NCBI RefSeq assembly: GCF_946478785.1
Contig: NZ_CAMLDD010000002.1
Span: forward strand, 186,001 to 250,000
Direction: 5' to 3'
Source: an uncultured Flavobacterium sp.
GTDB taxonomy: Bacteria; Bacteroidota; Bacteroidia; Flavobacteriales; Flavobacteriaceae
DNA length: 64,000 nucleotides
The notes under the pieces are model-generated. The model had not been told where the DNA came from. It made no database searches and saw only the letters and a program-made list of their open reading frames with translations. Positions 28,211 through 36,655 of this stretch are shown here, piece after piece. Made by a program: the position numbers and the translations under genes. Numbering within the stretch: position 1 is the stretch's first letter; every line of letters starts with the position of its first letter.

Positions 28211-28591
28211 ATGGCTACGAAAACTACACTTGATACCCTTTATTTGATTAATGATTCCAATCGAATAGTTTCTATAGAAATAAGCGTTGGTGATCAGGGA
28301 CAAACCTCTTCATTGAGCATCTCTTTAGAAAAAGAAGAAATTATTTCCAACCATATTGGCAGTTTGCCTAAAACAGCCATTAAGGAAAATAAATCACTCA
28401 ACGGAAAAAGCCTTAAAATACAGGCAACGATTACAGATACTTCTAAAGAAACTAATATAACTTCATTACATGTGAAGCTATCAGGCGGTTTCTTAACCAG
28501 AAACTATCCATTATATAAAATGGTAGATCAGGTAGGGGAATCTGCAGATTACTATTGTAATATTGAGTTTATTAATCCTTCAAAATTTTGA
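28211..28591 (+). CDS. Hypothetical protein, first gene of a two-gene operon
   Basis: The 126-residue protein (MATKTTLDTLYLINDSNRIV ...) is not recognised. It has no signal peptide or membrane segment and is rich in beta-prone stretches (SIEISVGDQGQTSSLSISLE, SLHVKLSGGFLTRNYPLYKM), suggesting a small soluble beta-sandwich. Its stop codon lies 2 bp before the ATG of the next gene, so the two are cotranscribed and possibly translationally coupled. Confidence 0.65.
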   Translation: MATKTTLDTLYLINDSNRIVSIEISVGDQGQTSSLSISLEKEEIISNHIGSLPKTAIKENKSLNGKSLKIQATITDTSKETNITSLHVKLSGGFLTRNYPLYKMVDQVGESADYYCNIEFINPSKF

Positions 28592-28593
28592 TT

Positions 28594-29856
28594 ATGAAAA
28601 TAGTCCTAAAAATTATTTTTACTTCTCTTTTACTTACAAACTTTATGCTTGTAGCACAGCAAAAAGAAACCAGTCAGGAATTTGATTTGTTAAAAGCTCC
28701 TATCTCTCCGGCTTCAAACTTACTGTGTTTTTCACAAAGCGATATTGATAAACCCACGGATGTTTCAGCTTTTATGACTTCTATTCAAACGGCGACCAAT
28801 TCATTTTCGCAATTGCCGTCAAACTATGCTATTGATATTGCTCCGTACTGGCTGTTTAAAAAAAACAGTTTAGGCGATATTTCTACAAAAGGCCTTAGTA
28901 ATTCTTGTGGTGAAAAAGTTTTAAAACAGACTTTGGTATTGTCTTTTGCAGTTAAAAACACTGACTCAGTTTCAAATAATTTTAACCCCACAAGCACTTA
29001 TGGAGCTATCGGTTTCAGGTTTTCGATCTATAGAGGAAAATATGACAGTACGACTGTAAGTCAATTAAGCAAAATTGCCATATTACAACAGGAAAAGTTA
29101 GCCTTGATGAAAAAAAATCAAATGCTGGCATATGAAAACCTACCACAGGAAATTGATAGCTTAAAACAACAAAGAAAAAATATTCTGGCTGGATTTGACA
29201 CTAATGATGAATCACCTGATAATGTTTTGCTTGGTGAATTATTATTAAAAAAAGCAGAGAAATTAGACTCTATCATCGGAGCAAAAATACAAATCTTACT
29301 TGATGATAATAAAGACGCAACACAATTTGAAAAGATAGACAGTAAGATAAAACAACTGGCTAGCGAATTTCAGCTCGCCAGAGTCAACTTCACCTGGGAT
29401 ATTGCCGGCGGTATAAGTGCGGAATTTAGAAATAAAAACTTTAACAACTCAAAAGTTTACAATTCAGGAATATGGACCACTTTTGGCTACACATGGGAAA
29501 AATCAGGTTCATTATTGGGTTTAATAAGATATCTGTATAATCCTGATAAAATTTTCGCACTGGATAATCAGGTTAATGAAATCGATAATATCTCTACTCT
29601 TGACACAGGAATTAGGTATATTATTGGAAAATCCCAATCGAAATTCAATTGCAGTATCGAAGCCATTTACCGAAGTGCATTATCACAAGATGCTATCAAT
29701 TCTTCATGGAGATTTATAGCAAACGCAGATTACGCAATTTTGAAAAATCAGAAACTAACATTTTCTTTTGGACGCAATTACGATGGAACAACAACTAAAG
29801 ATGGCAATTTAATAGCTGCCTTGGGGCTTGTGGTTGGATTTGGTAATAATCGTTAA
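28594..29856 (+). CDS. Exported outer-membrane-type hypothetical protein
   Basis: The 420-residue protein has a signal peptide (MKIVLKIIFTSLLLTNFMLVAQQ, cleavage after about residue 22). The N-terminal half contains beta-rich sequence (YGAIGFRFSIYRG) and a coiled-coil-like region (about 155-260, LALMKKNQMLAYENLPQEI). The C-terminal half has amphipathic strands (WTTFGYTWEKSGSLLGLIRY, NLIAALGLVVGFGNNR) like a small outer-membrane barrel. The family is not recognised. A TTG two codons upstream overlaps the previous stop; the ATG at 28594 is used. A terminator follows. Confidence 0.65.
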   Translation: MKIVLKIIFTSLLLTNFMLVAQQKETSQEFDLLKAPISPASNLLCFSQSDIDKPTDVSAFMTSIQTATNSFSQLPSNYAIDIAPYWLFKKNSLGDISTKGLSNSCGEKVLKQTLVLSFAVKNTDSVSNNFNPTSTYGAIGFRFSIYRGKYDSTTVSQLSKIAILQQEKLALMKKNQMLAYENLPQEIDSLKQQRKNILAGFDTNDESPDNVLLGELLLKKAEKLDSIIGAKIQILLDDNKDATQFEKIDSKIKQLASEFQLARVNFTWDIAGGISAEFRNKNFNNSKVYNSGIWTTFGYTWEKSGSLLGLIRYLYNPDKIFALDNQVNEIDNISTLDTGIRYIIGKSQSKFNCSIEAIYRSALSQDAINSSWRFIANADYAILKNQKLTFSFGRNYDGTTTKDGNLIAALGLVVGFGNNR

Positions 29857-29890
29857 TTAAAGTACTTCAAAACAATAACTAAACTTTAAT

Positions 29891-29930
29891 AAAAATACCG
29901 CTCAAAAATCAAATTTCGGGTGGTATTTTT
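29891..29930 (+). terminator. Terminator after the two-gene unknown operon
   Basis: AAAAATACC and GGTATTTTT form a perfect 9-bp stem around a 22-nt loop, ending in a T-run. Confidence 0.7.
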
Positions 29931-29971
29931 GCCTTTAGAAATGCCTACAAATTTAGTATCCAAAAATTTAT

Positions 29972-31201
29972 ATGACACGAGAACATTACATTCCCTTTAA
30001 TAAGGAATTCTTACTCGAGCAACAAATGGCTGCTTTCGCAGAAGATCAGAAAAAAGCAAATGACTTTAAAAAGTTATTCGATATTATCGAACATTATTAT
30101 CATTATGAAGCTTTTAATCTTAATCGAAACCTAAAACAAAATTATGCATTATTTGATCCGGACTTAAGCGAGAAAGAACGTAAAGAATTTGTAGACAAAA
30201 GTGATTTTTCGATTTTTAAACAAACACTTCTCAAAGTTCTGGATCATGGCAACTATCGCCGTGTCGAACAGGAAGTTTTAGACAAGGCTTTTAAGGATTC
30301 GGACTTAATTGGCTTGAAGCTTTCAATAGACTTTAATGCCTTTAAGGACTATGAACTGTATGTTCGAGGTCATCACAAAGCAAAGGAAAAAGTTACCAAA
30401 TATATTTTCTGGAAGAAAGAAATAGAGATTGAATACTATGATCGCGTCATGATTTACCTCAATTACAACGAAGCCGATTATCTTAAGAAGAAAAAGGTTA
30501 AGTTAGGTAAAACCCCTGTTGACCCGGGATCAATCGTTTTAAAAATCTTTAAGCGCGTGCCCAAAAATGATCTTGAAACCATTTTTCCAAATGCGATTCC
30601 AAAAATGTCTACCACTGACAAACTGCTGCTTTGGGTTCCGGGAATTTTTGGCGTAATTTCATTGTTAAGTGCAAAGGTAATTCCGGCTTTGATCAATATG
30701 TATGGAGCGTATGAAACAGGTGAAGCTATTGATTTATTAAACAGTAAAACTTCCTTAAATCAGGGTCTAATTGCATTAGGAATTTTATCTGCTTATTGCT
30801 TTCGTCAATACAACAACTTTATGAACAAGAAAATCCGATATTCTAAAATGCTTTCGGATAGCCTTTACTTTAAAAACCTGGGAAATAACAGTGGTGCTTT
30901 TTATTCCCTTTTAAATTCTTCCGAAGAAGAAGTGCTTAAAGAAACTATTTTGGCTTATGCTTTTTTACACAAAAGCATAAGCCCTTTAGCTGCTGAAGAA
31001 ATTGATAATCAAATAGAGTCATGGTTTAAAACCAAACTAAACACAAACCTGGATTTTGATGTAAAAGATGCTTTATATAAATTAAAAAGTATTGGACTGG
31101 GAATCGAAATTAATGGCAAATGGGAAGTTATTCCTTTAGAAAATGCACTAATTAAAATTGATAAATTATGGGATGAAGTTTTTGATTATAATCAAAAATA
31201 A
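29972..31201 (+). CDS. TMEM143/DUF3754-like membrane protein
   Basis: The 409-residue protein matches the DUF3754 (TMEM143-like) pattern. It has a soluble N-terminal part with REHYIPFNKEFLL and FWKKEIEIEYYDRVMIYLNY, then two hydrophobic segments (about 225-245 and 265-285), then a C-terminal helical domain. The biochemical role is unknown; family members occur in bacteria and in mitochondria. It is monocistronic, with a hairpin terminator just downstream. Confidence 0.75.
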   Translation: MTREHYIPFNKEFLLEQQMAAFAEDQKKANDFKKLFDIIEHYYHYEAFNLNRNLKQNYALFDPDLSEKERKEFVDKSDFSIFKQTLLKVLDHGNYRRVEQEVLDKAFKDSDLIGLKLSIDFNAFKDYELYVRGHHKAKEKVTKYIFWKKEIEIEYYDRVMIYLNYNEADYLKKKKVKLGKTPVDPGSIVLKIFKRVPKNDLETIFPNAIPKMSTTDKLLLWVPGIFGVISLLSAKVIPALINMYGAYETGEAIDLLNSKTSLNQGLIALGILSAYCFRQYNNFMNKKIRYSKMLSDSLYFKNLGNNSGAFYSLLNSSEEEVLKETILAYAFLHKSISPLAAEEIDNQIESWFKTKLNTNLDFDVKDALYKLKSIGLGIEINGKWEVIPLENALIKIDKLWDEVFDYNQK

Positions 31202-31224
31202 CCTTTCCTCATCAAATCAAACTC

Positions 31225-31257
31225 ATGTGCAAATATCCGAATTGCACATTTTTTTTA
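31225..31257 (+). terminator. Terminator downstream of the DUF3754 gene
   Basis: ATGTGCAA and TTGCACAT form an 8-bp stem, followed by a run of eight T. Confidence 0.8.
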
Positions 31258-31564
31258 AAGCATATTTAAAGTGTTCTTCAAAACACATACTTATTTTAAC
31301 AAAAAAACACGATTACTGCCTCCTTTAAACAATAATTAAATCTATTCTAAAAAAACAAAGTATTTTGTCGATTTATTTTGCAGTTTATCGATTAATTTGT
31401 AATATTGACTCGTTAAAAAAATAATACTTTTTTACAAAAAAATCAATTTCCATTAAAATTTTTCGTTTTTTAACACCAGAAAATATATTTAACATTTTTA
31501 ATTAAGTTAAAACAACAATTATTTGATAATTAATTAACAAATGTAGCTATTAAAAAACAAAACT

Positions 31565-31660
31565 ATGACAAAAAAAATGCTTCTTGCCTTATGGATTACC
31601 TTTCTTTTAGTTGCAATTTTTGTTCTTGTTTTGGAAAAATGGATTCAATCCGGCTATTAA
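31565..31660 (+). CDS. Small single-span membrane protein (31 residues)
   Basis: This short frame encodes MTKKMLLALWITFLLVAIFV followed by LVLEKWIQSGY: positive residues at the N-terminus, one hydrophobic helix of about 20 residues and a polar C-terminus, a classic small membrane protein pattern. It stands in an otherwise empty 600-bp region between terminators (31225-31257 and 31737-31769). The upstream region is AT-rich and contains TATTTTG-like sequences. The function is unknown. Confidence 0.5.
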   Translation: MTKKMLLALWITFLLVAIFVLVLEKWIQSGY

Positions 31661-31736
31661 AGACGTTAAAAACTCTTTAATCACATTGGGATTTTACAAA
31701 GAAAATAATTAAAAATAAGAGTGCTTACTAAACGGT

Positions 31737-31769
31737 AAAAAAAAGAGGACTAATTGCCCTCTTTTCTTT
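31737..31769. terminator. Bidirectional terminator between the small ORF and the DUF4494 gene
   Basis: AAAAGAGG and CCTCTTTT form the stem around a short loop, with A-rich sequence on one side and T-rich on the other. It lies between convergent genes. Confidence 0.7.
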
Positions 31770-31801
31770 GCTTTTAAAAAATTATCTTTTACAATATCTA
31801 C

Positions 31802-32347
31802 TTATTCCGCTTCTACATCAATTAAATCTTCTCTCGTTTCACCCACAGCCACCAATTCTGGTTTAGAAGCCTTAAGAGCGTTGAATTTTTCTAATTGCTC
31901 TAATTCTTCTTCTTCACCGCTGAAATAAGGAAAGACATCCATAATTGGCGATTCTGAAATTGCCGGAATAGTGTAATCACCCATAGTATTTTTCATTACA
32001 GAAACAGTGTTATCATAGGCTTCTTTTACATCATTTGCCTGTACCAGCAAATACATATTCGTTTTACGTTCTTTTCCGCTTTCTTCGTCAAAAGCTACTA
32101 AAGAAACTTTTGATTTAAACCAACGGTCTGCATTTTCAAAAGGATGAATTTCAGCATAATTGGCTACTTTTATATTGGTGATCTTAAACTCTTCACTCAC
32201 ATAAGCTTTCATTTCTTCGTTAATTCTGCTTTCTGCTTCTGTATACGAAATTGCGTCAACCAAATAAGGCTCTGTCGTAACCTTTTGTGACCCAATATCA
32301 TCCGTTTTTCTATATTTTACTTTGCATTCATACCAAATTGCACTCAT
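31802..32347 (-). CDS. DUF4494 domain protein
   Basis: The 181-residue protein has the DUF4494 N-terminus MSAIWYECKVKYRKTDDIGS and the segment VTTEPYLVDAISYTEAE, then WFKSKVSLVAFDEESGKERK. It is a soluble protein of unknown function, nearly restricted to Bacteroidota. The C-terminal about 30 residues are acidic and low-complexity. It is monocistronic. Confidence 0.85.
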   Translation of the reverse strand: MSAIWYECKVKYRKTDDIGSQKVTTEPYLVDAISYTEAESRINEEMKAYVSEEFKITNIKVANYAEIHPFENADRWFKSKVSLVAFDEESGKERKTNMYLLVQANDVKEAYDNTVSVMKNTMGDYTIPAISESPIMDVFPYFSGEEEELEQLEKFNALKASKPELVAVGETREDLIDVEAE

Positions 32348-32479
32348 CTTTAATTTTTTTTAAGGATGCCAAAGATAGATTTAAACGGTAAAAAAATCGA
32401 CTAATCGTAAAATAGATATTCACAATTTTGAAATAATAGAAACGCTGTCAAAATTTGCGACTAACTCAAAAATATTTAA

Positions 32480-32487
32480 TAGATTTG
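32480..32487 (+). promoter_or_regulatory. -7 element upstream of the DUF962 gene
   Basis: TAGATTTG matches TAnnTTTG, 22 bp before the ATG, with a TTG at 32455-32457 (22-bp spacer). Confidence 0.55.
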
Positions 32488-32509
32488 ATACAATCCTAAA
32501 TATCAAAAA

Positions 32510-32974
32510 ATGAGAACTTTAGAACAATGGTTTAAAGAATATGCTGTTAGTCACCAGAACCCGAAAAACAAAGCAATACATTATATATGCGTCCCGGCTA
32601 TTTATTTTTCTATCGTAGGTTTACTAATGAGCATCCCCAGTGGTTTTATTGCCGGCTTTTTAAAACTTAATGCTCCAATAATTGAAAATTGGGCTGTTGT
32701 TGTATTACTTTTTGTACTCGTTTTCTATATCCGTTTATCAGTTAGGATGGCCTTTAAAATTGCTGTTTTTTCAGCAATTTGTTTAATTGCTAATTATTAC
32801 ATCGGACAGGTTTTACCTTTATGGATATTCTCGGTCGGCGTGTTTATTATTGCCTGGATTGGACAATTCTACGGGCATAACATTGAAGGCAAAAAACCTT
32901 CTTTTCTAAAAGACATTCAGTTTTTAATGATTGGACCGGCATGGGTATTGGAAAATTTATTTTCTAAGAAGTAA
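32510..32974 (+). CDS. DUF962 / Mpo1-like membrane protein
   Basis: The 154-residue protein has the DUF962 signature: MRTLEQWFKEYAVSHQNPKN, then HYICVPAIYFSIVGLL, and near the end WIGQFYGHNIEGKKPSFL. Four hydrophobic segments are visible. The family includes yeast Mpo1, an iron-dependent dioxygenase of 2-hydroxy fatty acids; the conserved His residues (HYICVP, YGHNIE) are present, so a related activity is plausible. It starts a plus-strand series of four small genes. Confidence 0.85.
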   Translation: MRTLEQWFKEYAVSHQNPKNKAIHYICVPAIYFSIVGLLMSIPSGFIAGFLKLNAPIIENWAVVVLLFVLVFYIRLSVRMAFKIAVFSAICLIANYYIGQVLPLWIFSVGVFIIAWIGQFYGHNIEGKKPSFLKDIQFLMIGPAWVLENLFSKK

Positions 32975-33002
32975 TCTTTTACAAATAACATTAATTTTTG
33001 CC

Positions 33003-33482
33003 ATGGAATTAATTTCTACCTATTGTAAGGAACAATACGAATTTGTAAAAGAATCAAGAGCAGTATTGTTTGAATATTGCAAAACAATTTCACCTGAAGA
33101 TTTTGTTGACCAAAACAACTCTTTTGGGCGTGGAGGAAGTATAAGAAACCTGATAGTTCATGTGTCAAACACTTATGAATATTGGATAGCCAATGTGGCT
33201 TTAAAAAAGAACAGAATCTATGCTGAATACGAAAACTTCAAAACAATACAAGAGGTCATTATGTTATTTGTTGAGATAGACAATTTTATGTTTAATTTCA
33301 TTTCTGAAATGGACTCTTTTAAAAATGAAATATCATACGAAATACAAAATGTCAAAAATTCAGCAAATCCGTTCAGGCTTTTTAGCCATGTAATTACTCA
33401 TGAATACCATCACAAAGGACAGATTTTATCTTTAAGCAGGCATTTAGGATACATTCCTGTTGATACGGATATCATGAGATAA
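33003..33482 (+). CDS. DinB-family putative metal-dependent protein
   Basis: The 159-residue protein is a DinB/YfiT-like four-helix bundle. The putative metal-binding histidines are in NLIVHVSNTYEYW and THEYHHKGQILSL. Members include thiol transferases and many of unknown substrate. The frame opens earlier (32931, overlapping DUF962), but the ATG at 33003 gives the typical N-terminus MELISTYCKEQYEFVKESR. Confidence 0.85.
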   Translation: MELISTYCKEQYEFVKESRAVLFEYCKTISPEDFVDQNNSFGRGGSIRNLIVHVSNTYEYWIANVALKKNRIYAEYENFKTIQEVIMLFVEIDNFMFNFISEMDSFKNEISYEIQNVKNSANPFRLFSHVITHEYHHKGQILSLSRHLGYIPVDTDIMR

Positions 33483-33506
33483 TTATCATTGAAAAAATCA
33501 TTCGTA

Positions 33507-34253
33507 ATGAAAATAGACAATAAAGAAATCCAAATTGAAAGTTATGATATTTTTACCTACAGAAGAATCCGGCGTGCTATTGGCTACTTAGGAATAAGCC
33601 AGCCTATACTTTTATTAGGTTTTTCATTAATTCCTTTTTTCCAGACCCCTGTTCAACCCTCTATCAGTGATTATTATTATACTAATCTCCGCGAAATTTT
33701 TACCGGGACATTGTGTGCTGTAGGATTGTTTTTAATTCGGTACAAAGGACATGGCAATGTTTCATTCTGGAAAAACGACAACCTATTGACTAATATTTCA
33801 GGAATCATGGCAATTGGCGTAGCGTTAATCCCAATGAATCCTGATAATTTCGAAATTAAAATTTATACTTTAGTTCCATACACTGAAAAATGGCTTGGCT
33901 GGATCCATTACGGATTTGCTGCTATATTTTTTTTAATACTAGCCCTATTAGCGATTAATGTTTTTACTATTGGACAGGAAAAAGAAACAAGAGACCCAAA
34001 AAGCATATTGAACGAAAATAATATTTATAGGTTCTGTGGTTATTCGATACTCATCTTTATAAGTATGGTTCCCATATCGGAGCAGCTAAAATTGTTTCCT
34101 TATTCAACTTTGCTTTTTGAATCTCTTTCTCTTTTTGCTTTTGGAACAGCCTGGTTAATAAAAGGCCGTGCCTTAGGTGACAAAGGAATAATTGGTAAAA
34201 AATTGTATCAGGAAAGCAATGCAGTTGATACAGAAAAAGTTTTTGAAGAATAA
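33507..34253 (+). CDS. Six-helix membrane protein of unknown function
   Basis: The 248-residue protein has about six hydrophobic segments (about 30-50, 72-90, 103-122, 140-160, 180-197, 205-222) and the motif SISDYYYTNLREIFTG, which recurs in an uncharacterised Bacteroidota membrane family. The function is unknown. An in-frame TTG at 33489 would add six residues. It follows the DinB gene closely and precedes a small soluble gene by 28 bp. Confidence 0.7.
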   Translation: MKIDNKEIQIESYDIFTYRRIRRAIGYLGISQPILLLGFSLIPFFQTPVQPSISDYYYTNLREIFTGTLCAVGLFLIRYKGHGNVSFWKNDNLLTNISGIMAIGVALIPMNPDNFEIKIYTLVPYTEKWLGWIHYGFAAIFFLILALLAINVFTIGQEKETRDPKSILNENNIYRFCGYSILIFISMVPISEQLKLFPYSTLLFESLSLFAFGTAWLIKGRALGDKGIIGKKLYQESNAVDTEKVFEE

Positions 34254-34281
34254 TGATTTTATTTACTCTAAATTATATATC

Positions 34282-34650
34282 ATGAGTTGGGACATTGTCT
34301 TATTCAGTTCAGCACAAAAAATTAGTTCTATTGATGAAATAGATGAGAAAAAATTTATTCCGATAAATTTTGACAAAATCATATCTGATCATTTTGACAT
34401 AGAACAATCTGGCGAAATCAATGGAAATGGTTTTTCTATAGATTTTTACATGGATGATGAACTTGTGAGCAACAAAATGATTTCACTTTATGGTGAAAAA
34501 GCTTTATTTGAAATAGCAAAACTGGCAAAAATTCAGAACTGGCAAATTTACGACACCAGCTTAAATAAAATGATTGATCTTGAAAATCTCTCTAAAAATG
34601 GCTTCGCTAATTTTCAAGGTTATCTGCAAAAAATCCTCAATAAAGAATAA
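34282..34650 (+). CDS. Small soluble protein of an uncharacterised family
   Basis: The 122-residue protein (MSWDIVLFSSAQKISSIDEI ... LDEEN-like acidic) has a conserved-looking YMDDELVSNKMISLYGEKAL core and the segment NWQIYDTSLNKMIDLE. I have seen this pattern only in proteins of unknown function, and it resembles small immunity or SMI1-like neighbours in size only. The ATG at 34282 is preferred over the upstream in-frame start at 34192, which overlaps the previous gene. Confidence 0.65.
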   Translation: MSWDIVLFSSAQKISSIDEIDEKKFIPINFDKIISDHFDIEQSGEINGNGFSIDFYMDDELVSNKMISLYGEKALFEIAKLAKIQNWQIYDTSLNKMIDLENLSKNGFANFQGYLQKILNKE

Positions 34651-34685
34651 TCTATTTCTATTCTTCTATTTTTTAGAATCCGGAA

Positions 34686-34770
34686 CCCCTACCCCAGACA
34701 GAAGCGACATCCTTTTGGGGCGGGGTTCGCCACAAAAGATACAGTGGATGGCTGGATTAAGCTCCTAAAT
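34686..34770. repeat. Dispersed intergenic repeat with hairpin core
   Basis: A non-coding element between convergent genes. The core 34709-34740 folds into a hairpin: ATC-C-TTTTG-G-GGCG pairs with CGCC-A-CAAAAGAT around a GGGTT loop, with one bulge and one mismatch. Flanking sequences CTACCCCAGACAGAAGCGAC and GGCTGGATTAAGCTCCTAAA match the diverged copy at 2697-2847. Confidence 0.65.
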
Positions 34771-34795
34771 AAAAAGATTGGTTTGACAGATCTCT

Positions 34796-35791
34796 TTAAT
34801 TGCCTTGCAAGCGCTTGAAAGTCTTTTGAAGCAATAGTTTGCCATCTCTCTTTTTTTTGATGACTTCAATAGCTTTCAAGCCAGAATTTGTAGGGATGAA
34901 TTGATAGCTGAAAGCAAATTGTGGCTGAGCTGGCGAATTGTTTAAGAGTCCGAAACGCAAATCGTTAAAATATAACGTATCATTGTTTTTAGAAATAATG
35001 TACCAACCTTCACTGATTTTCTTTAATTTTTCAAAATCGGAATTACCTTTTAATGCCAGCTCTAAATCACTGTTTTTCAAATACTTTTTAAAAGAGATAG
35101 TCTGACTATCAAAAAGGGAATAATCTCCCAATAGATAAGCATTTTCTGTTGCAATATTTGCATTCCATAAAATAATATTAAATGCTGTGGGCTTAACAAT
35201 AATTTCTGAATATTTTATTCCCTCTTTCATCAAAGTTTTTTCAAACTGTTTTAAGACATATAATTTTACCAAACAGGACAAAGCCAGATACGTACTGCTA
35301 ATAATCAGCCCATTAGTTATGTATTTTTTACGCAAAAATGCATCTCTGACTCTCCATGTCATTATTATGGTTACAAGCAACGGAATGGTATATAAAGGAT
35401 CAATGACAAATATTGTTTTTAAAGCAAAACGTTTTTCAAATGGCCATAAAATTTGTGTTCCCCATGAAGTGAACATATCCAGCAAAACGTGCGTCAACAA
35501 ACACCAAAAAGCCATGGAAGTGGCCTTAAATGGGGTTATTCTTTTATTTTCTATTTTTGAAATCAATAATCCTATAAGAGGAGACAGCACCAGAAACAAA
35601 AGAATTGAATGGCTTATTCCCCGATGAATCATAACTGCATTTACGGGATCCAATAATAAGCCAATTAAAATGTCTAAATCTGGTATTGTCCCTAAAATGG
35701 CACCATATAAAAAGGTTTTATTTCTAAGTTCTTTACCTGCACATAATTCAGCTACAGCTATTCCTAAAACAATTTGTGTTAGTGAATCCAT
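34796..35791 (-). CDS. YdjM-like membrane metal-dependent hydrolase
   Basis: The 331-residue protein matches the YdjM/LexA-binding inner-membrane hydrolase family (DUF457 type). The N-terminus MDSLTQIVLGIAVAELCAG is the family start, followed by GTIPDLDI and MIHRGISHSILLFL, which supply the putative metal ligands (Asp and two His). Several hydrophobic helices (about 58-76, 90-112, 135-150, 160-180) are present. The C-terminal about 130 residues are soluble. The substrate is unknown. Confidence 0.85.
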   Translation of the reverse strand: MDSLTQIVLGIAVAELCAGKELRNKTFLYGAILGTIPDLDILIGLLLDPVNAVMIHRGISHSILLFLVLSPLIGLLISKIENKRITPFKATSMAFWCLLTHVLLDMFTSWGTQILWPFEKRFALKTIFVIDPLYTIPLLVTIIMTWRVRDAFLRKKYITNGLIISSTYLALSCLVKLYVLKQFEKTLMKEGIKYSEIIVKPTAFNIILWNANIATENAYLLGDYSLFDSQTISFKKYLKNSDLELALKGNSDFEKLKKISEGWYIISKNNDTLYFNDLRFGLLNNSPAQPQFAFSYQFIPTNSGLKAIEVIKKKRDGKLLLQKTFKRLQGN

Positions 35792-35846
35792 TTGTAATTA
35801 AGTTCAATTATCACTTTTCCACTTATTCTTTGATCTTATAAATAAT

Positions 35847-35877
35847 AAAAAAGCGCAACTTTTATGAGTTACGCTTT
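35847..35877 (-). terminator. Terminator downstream of tRNA-Arg
   Basis: On the minus strand AAGCGTAACT and AGTTGCGCTT form a 10-bp stem with one mismatch around CATAAA, followed by a T-run; it lies 19 bp after the tRNA 3' end. Confidence 0.8.
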
Positions 35878-35895
35878 GTATCCGAGAAGGATTTG

Positions 35896-35969
35896 TGACC
35901 GCGACAGGGTTCGAACCTGCAACCCTCAGAGTCGAAATCTGATATTCTATCCAGTTGAACTACGCAGTC
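35896..35969 (-). tRNA. tRNA-Arg (anticodon TCG)
   Basis: The minus strand folds as a cloverleaf of 74 nt. The acceptor stem GACTGCG/CGCGGTC has one G-U pair, the T loop reads GGTTCGAACC, and the anticodon loop TTTCGAC gives anticodon TCG (reads CGA). CCA is not encoded. Confidence 0.93.
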
Positions 35970-35993
35970 AAATAACAAATTTTAATTTTTTTT

Positions 35994-36034
35994 AATTCCA
36001 AATTCCAATTTTTTAAACTTTGGAACTTGGATTT
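35994..36034. repeat. Gene-free hairpin (ATTCCAA family)
   Basis: AATTCCAAATTCCAA and TTGGAACTTGGATTT pair at 13 of 15 positions around an 11-nt loop, followed by a T-run. It lies between yqeY and tRNA-Arg and may also act as a terminator. Confidence 0.75.
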
Positions 36035-36046
36035 TTTTATTAGATT

Positions 36047-36496
36047 TTATACTAAAAGTTTCTTTACAATTGCAGAAATGGTTTTTCCTTCAGCAGTTCC
36101 TCCTAATTGCGCAGAGGCCAATCCCATTACTTTACCCATTGAAGCAATTCCTGAAGCTCCTGTTTCAGCAATGATTTTTGCTACTACAGCTTCTACTTCT
36201 TCTTCACTTAACTGAGCTGGTAAAAATTTCTCAATTACAGCAACCTGAGCCAATTCTGGTTCAGCTAAGTCAGGACGATTTTGTTCTGTAAAAATTCTTG
36301 CACTTTCTTTACGGGTTTTTACTAATCTTTGAAGTAATTTAACTTCATCCTCTTCTGTTAATTCTTCTTTAGAACCTGAAGCCGTTGCTGCCAACAACAT
36401 TTCAGATTTAATAGCTCTTAAGGCTTCCAGGGCAACTGTATCTTTTGCTCTCATGGCGGTTTTTATTTCGTCCATGATTTGTGTTTGTAAACTCAT
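36047..36496 (-). CDS. GatB/YqeY domain protein
   Basis: The 149-residue helical protein matches YqeY (the GatB tail-like family): MSLQTQIMDEIKTAMRAKD, RLVKTRKESARIFTEQNRPD and MGKVMGLASAQLGGTAEGKT are characteristic. YqeY resembles the tRNA-binding tail of the amidotransferase GatB; its exact role is not known. It lies downstream of ftsZ on the same strand, after the ftsZ terminator. Confidence 0.9.
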   Translation of the reverse strand: MSLQTQIMDEIKTAMRAKDTVALEALRAIKSEMLLAATASGSKEELTEEDEVKLLQRLVKTRKESARIFTEQNRPDLAEPELAQVAVIEKFLPAQLSEEEVEAVVAKIIAETGASGIASMGKVMGLASAQLGGTAEGKTISAIVKKLLV

Positions 36497-36603
36497 TTTA
36501 TTTTTTTATTTAAACAAGCAATGCTTGTAAATTATATTTCCTGAAGATATTCAATCTTAAAAATAAAGTCAAATTTCTAAATTCTGTGCGAAGATAAAAA
36601 AAA

Positions 36604-36635
36604 TAACCCGAAAATTAAATCCAATTTTCGGGTTA
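36604..36635 (-). terminator. Terminator downstream of ftsZ (end of dcw cluster)
   Basis: AACCCGAAAATT and AATTTTCGGGTT form a perfect 12-bp stem with a 6-nt loop; the minus strand continues into a T-rich run. Confidence 0.9.
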
Positions 36636-36655
36636 CCCTAATATTATGATTGCAA

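Noticed and set aside
34574..34768. 64-codon plus-strand frame at 34.6 kb
   Set aside because: It runs out of the real gene in another frame into the dispersed repeat.
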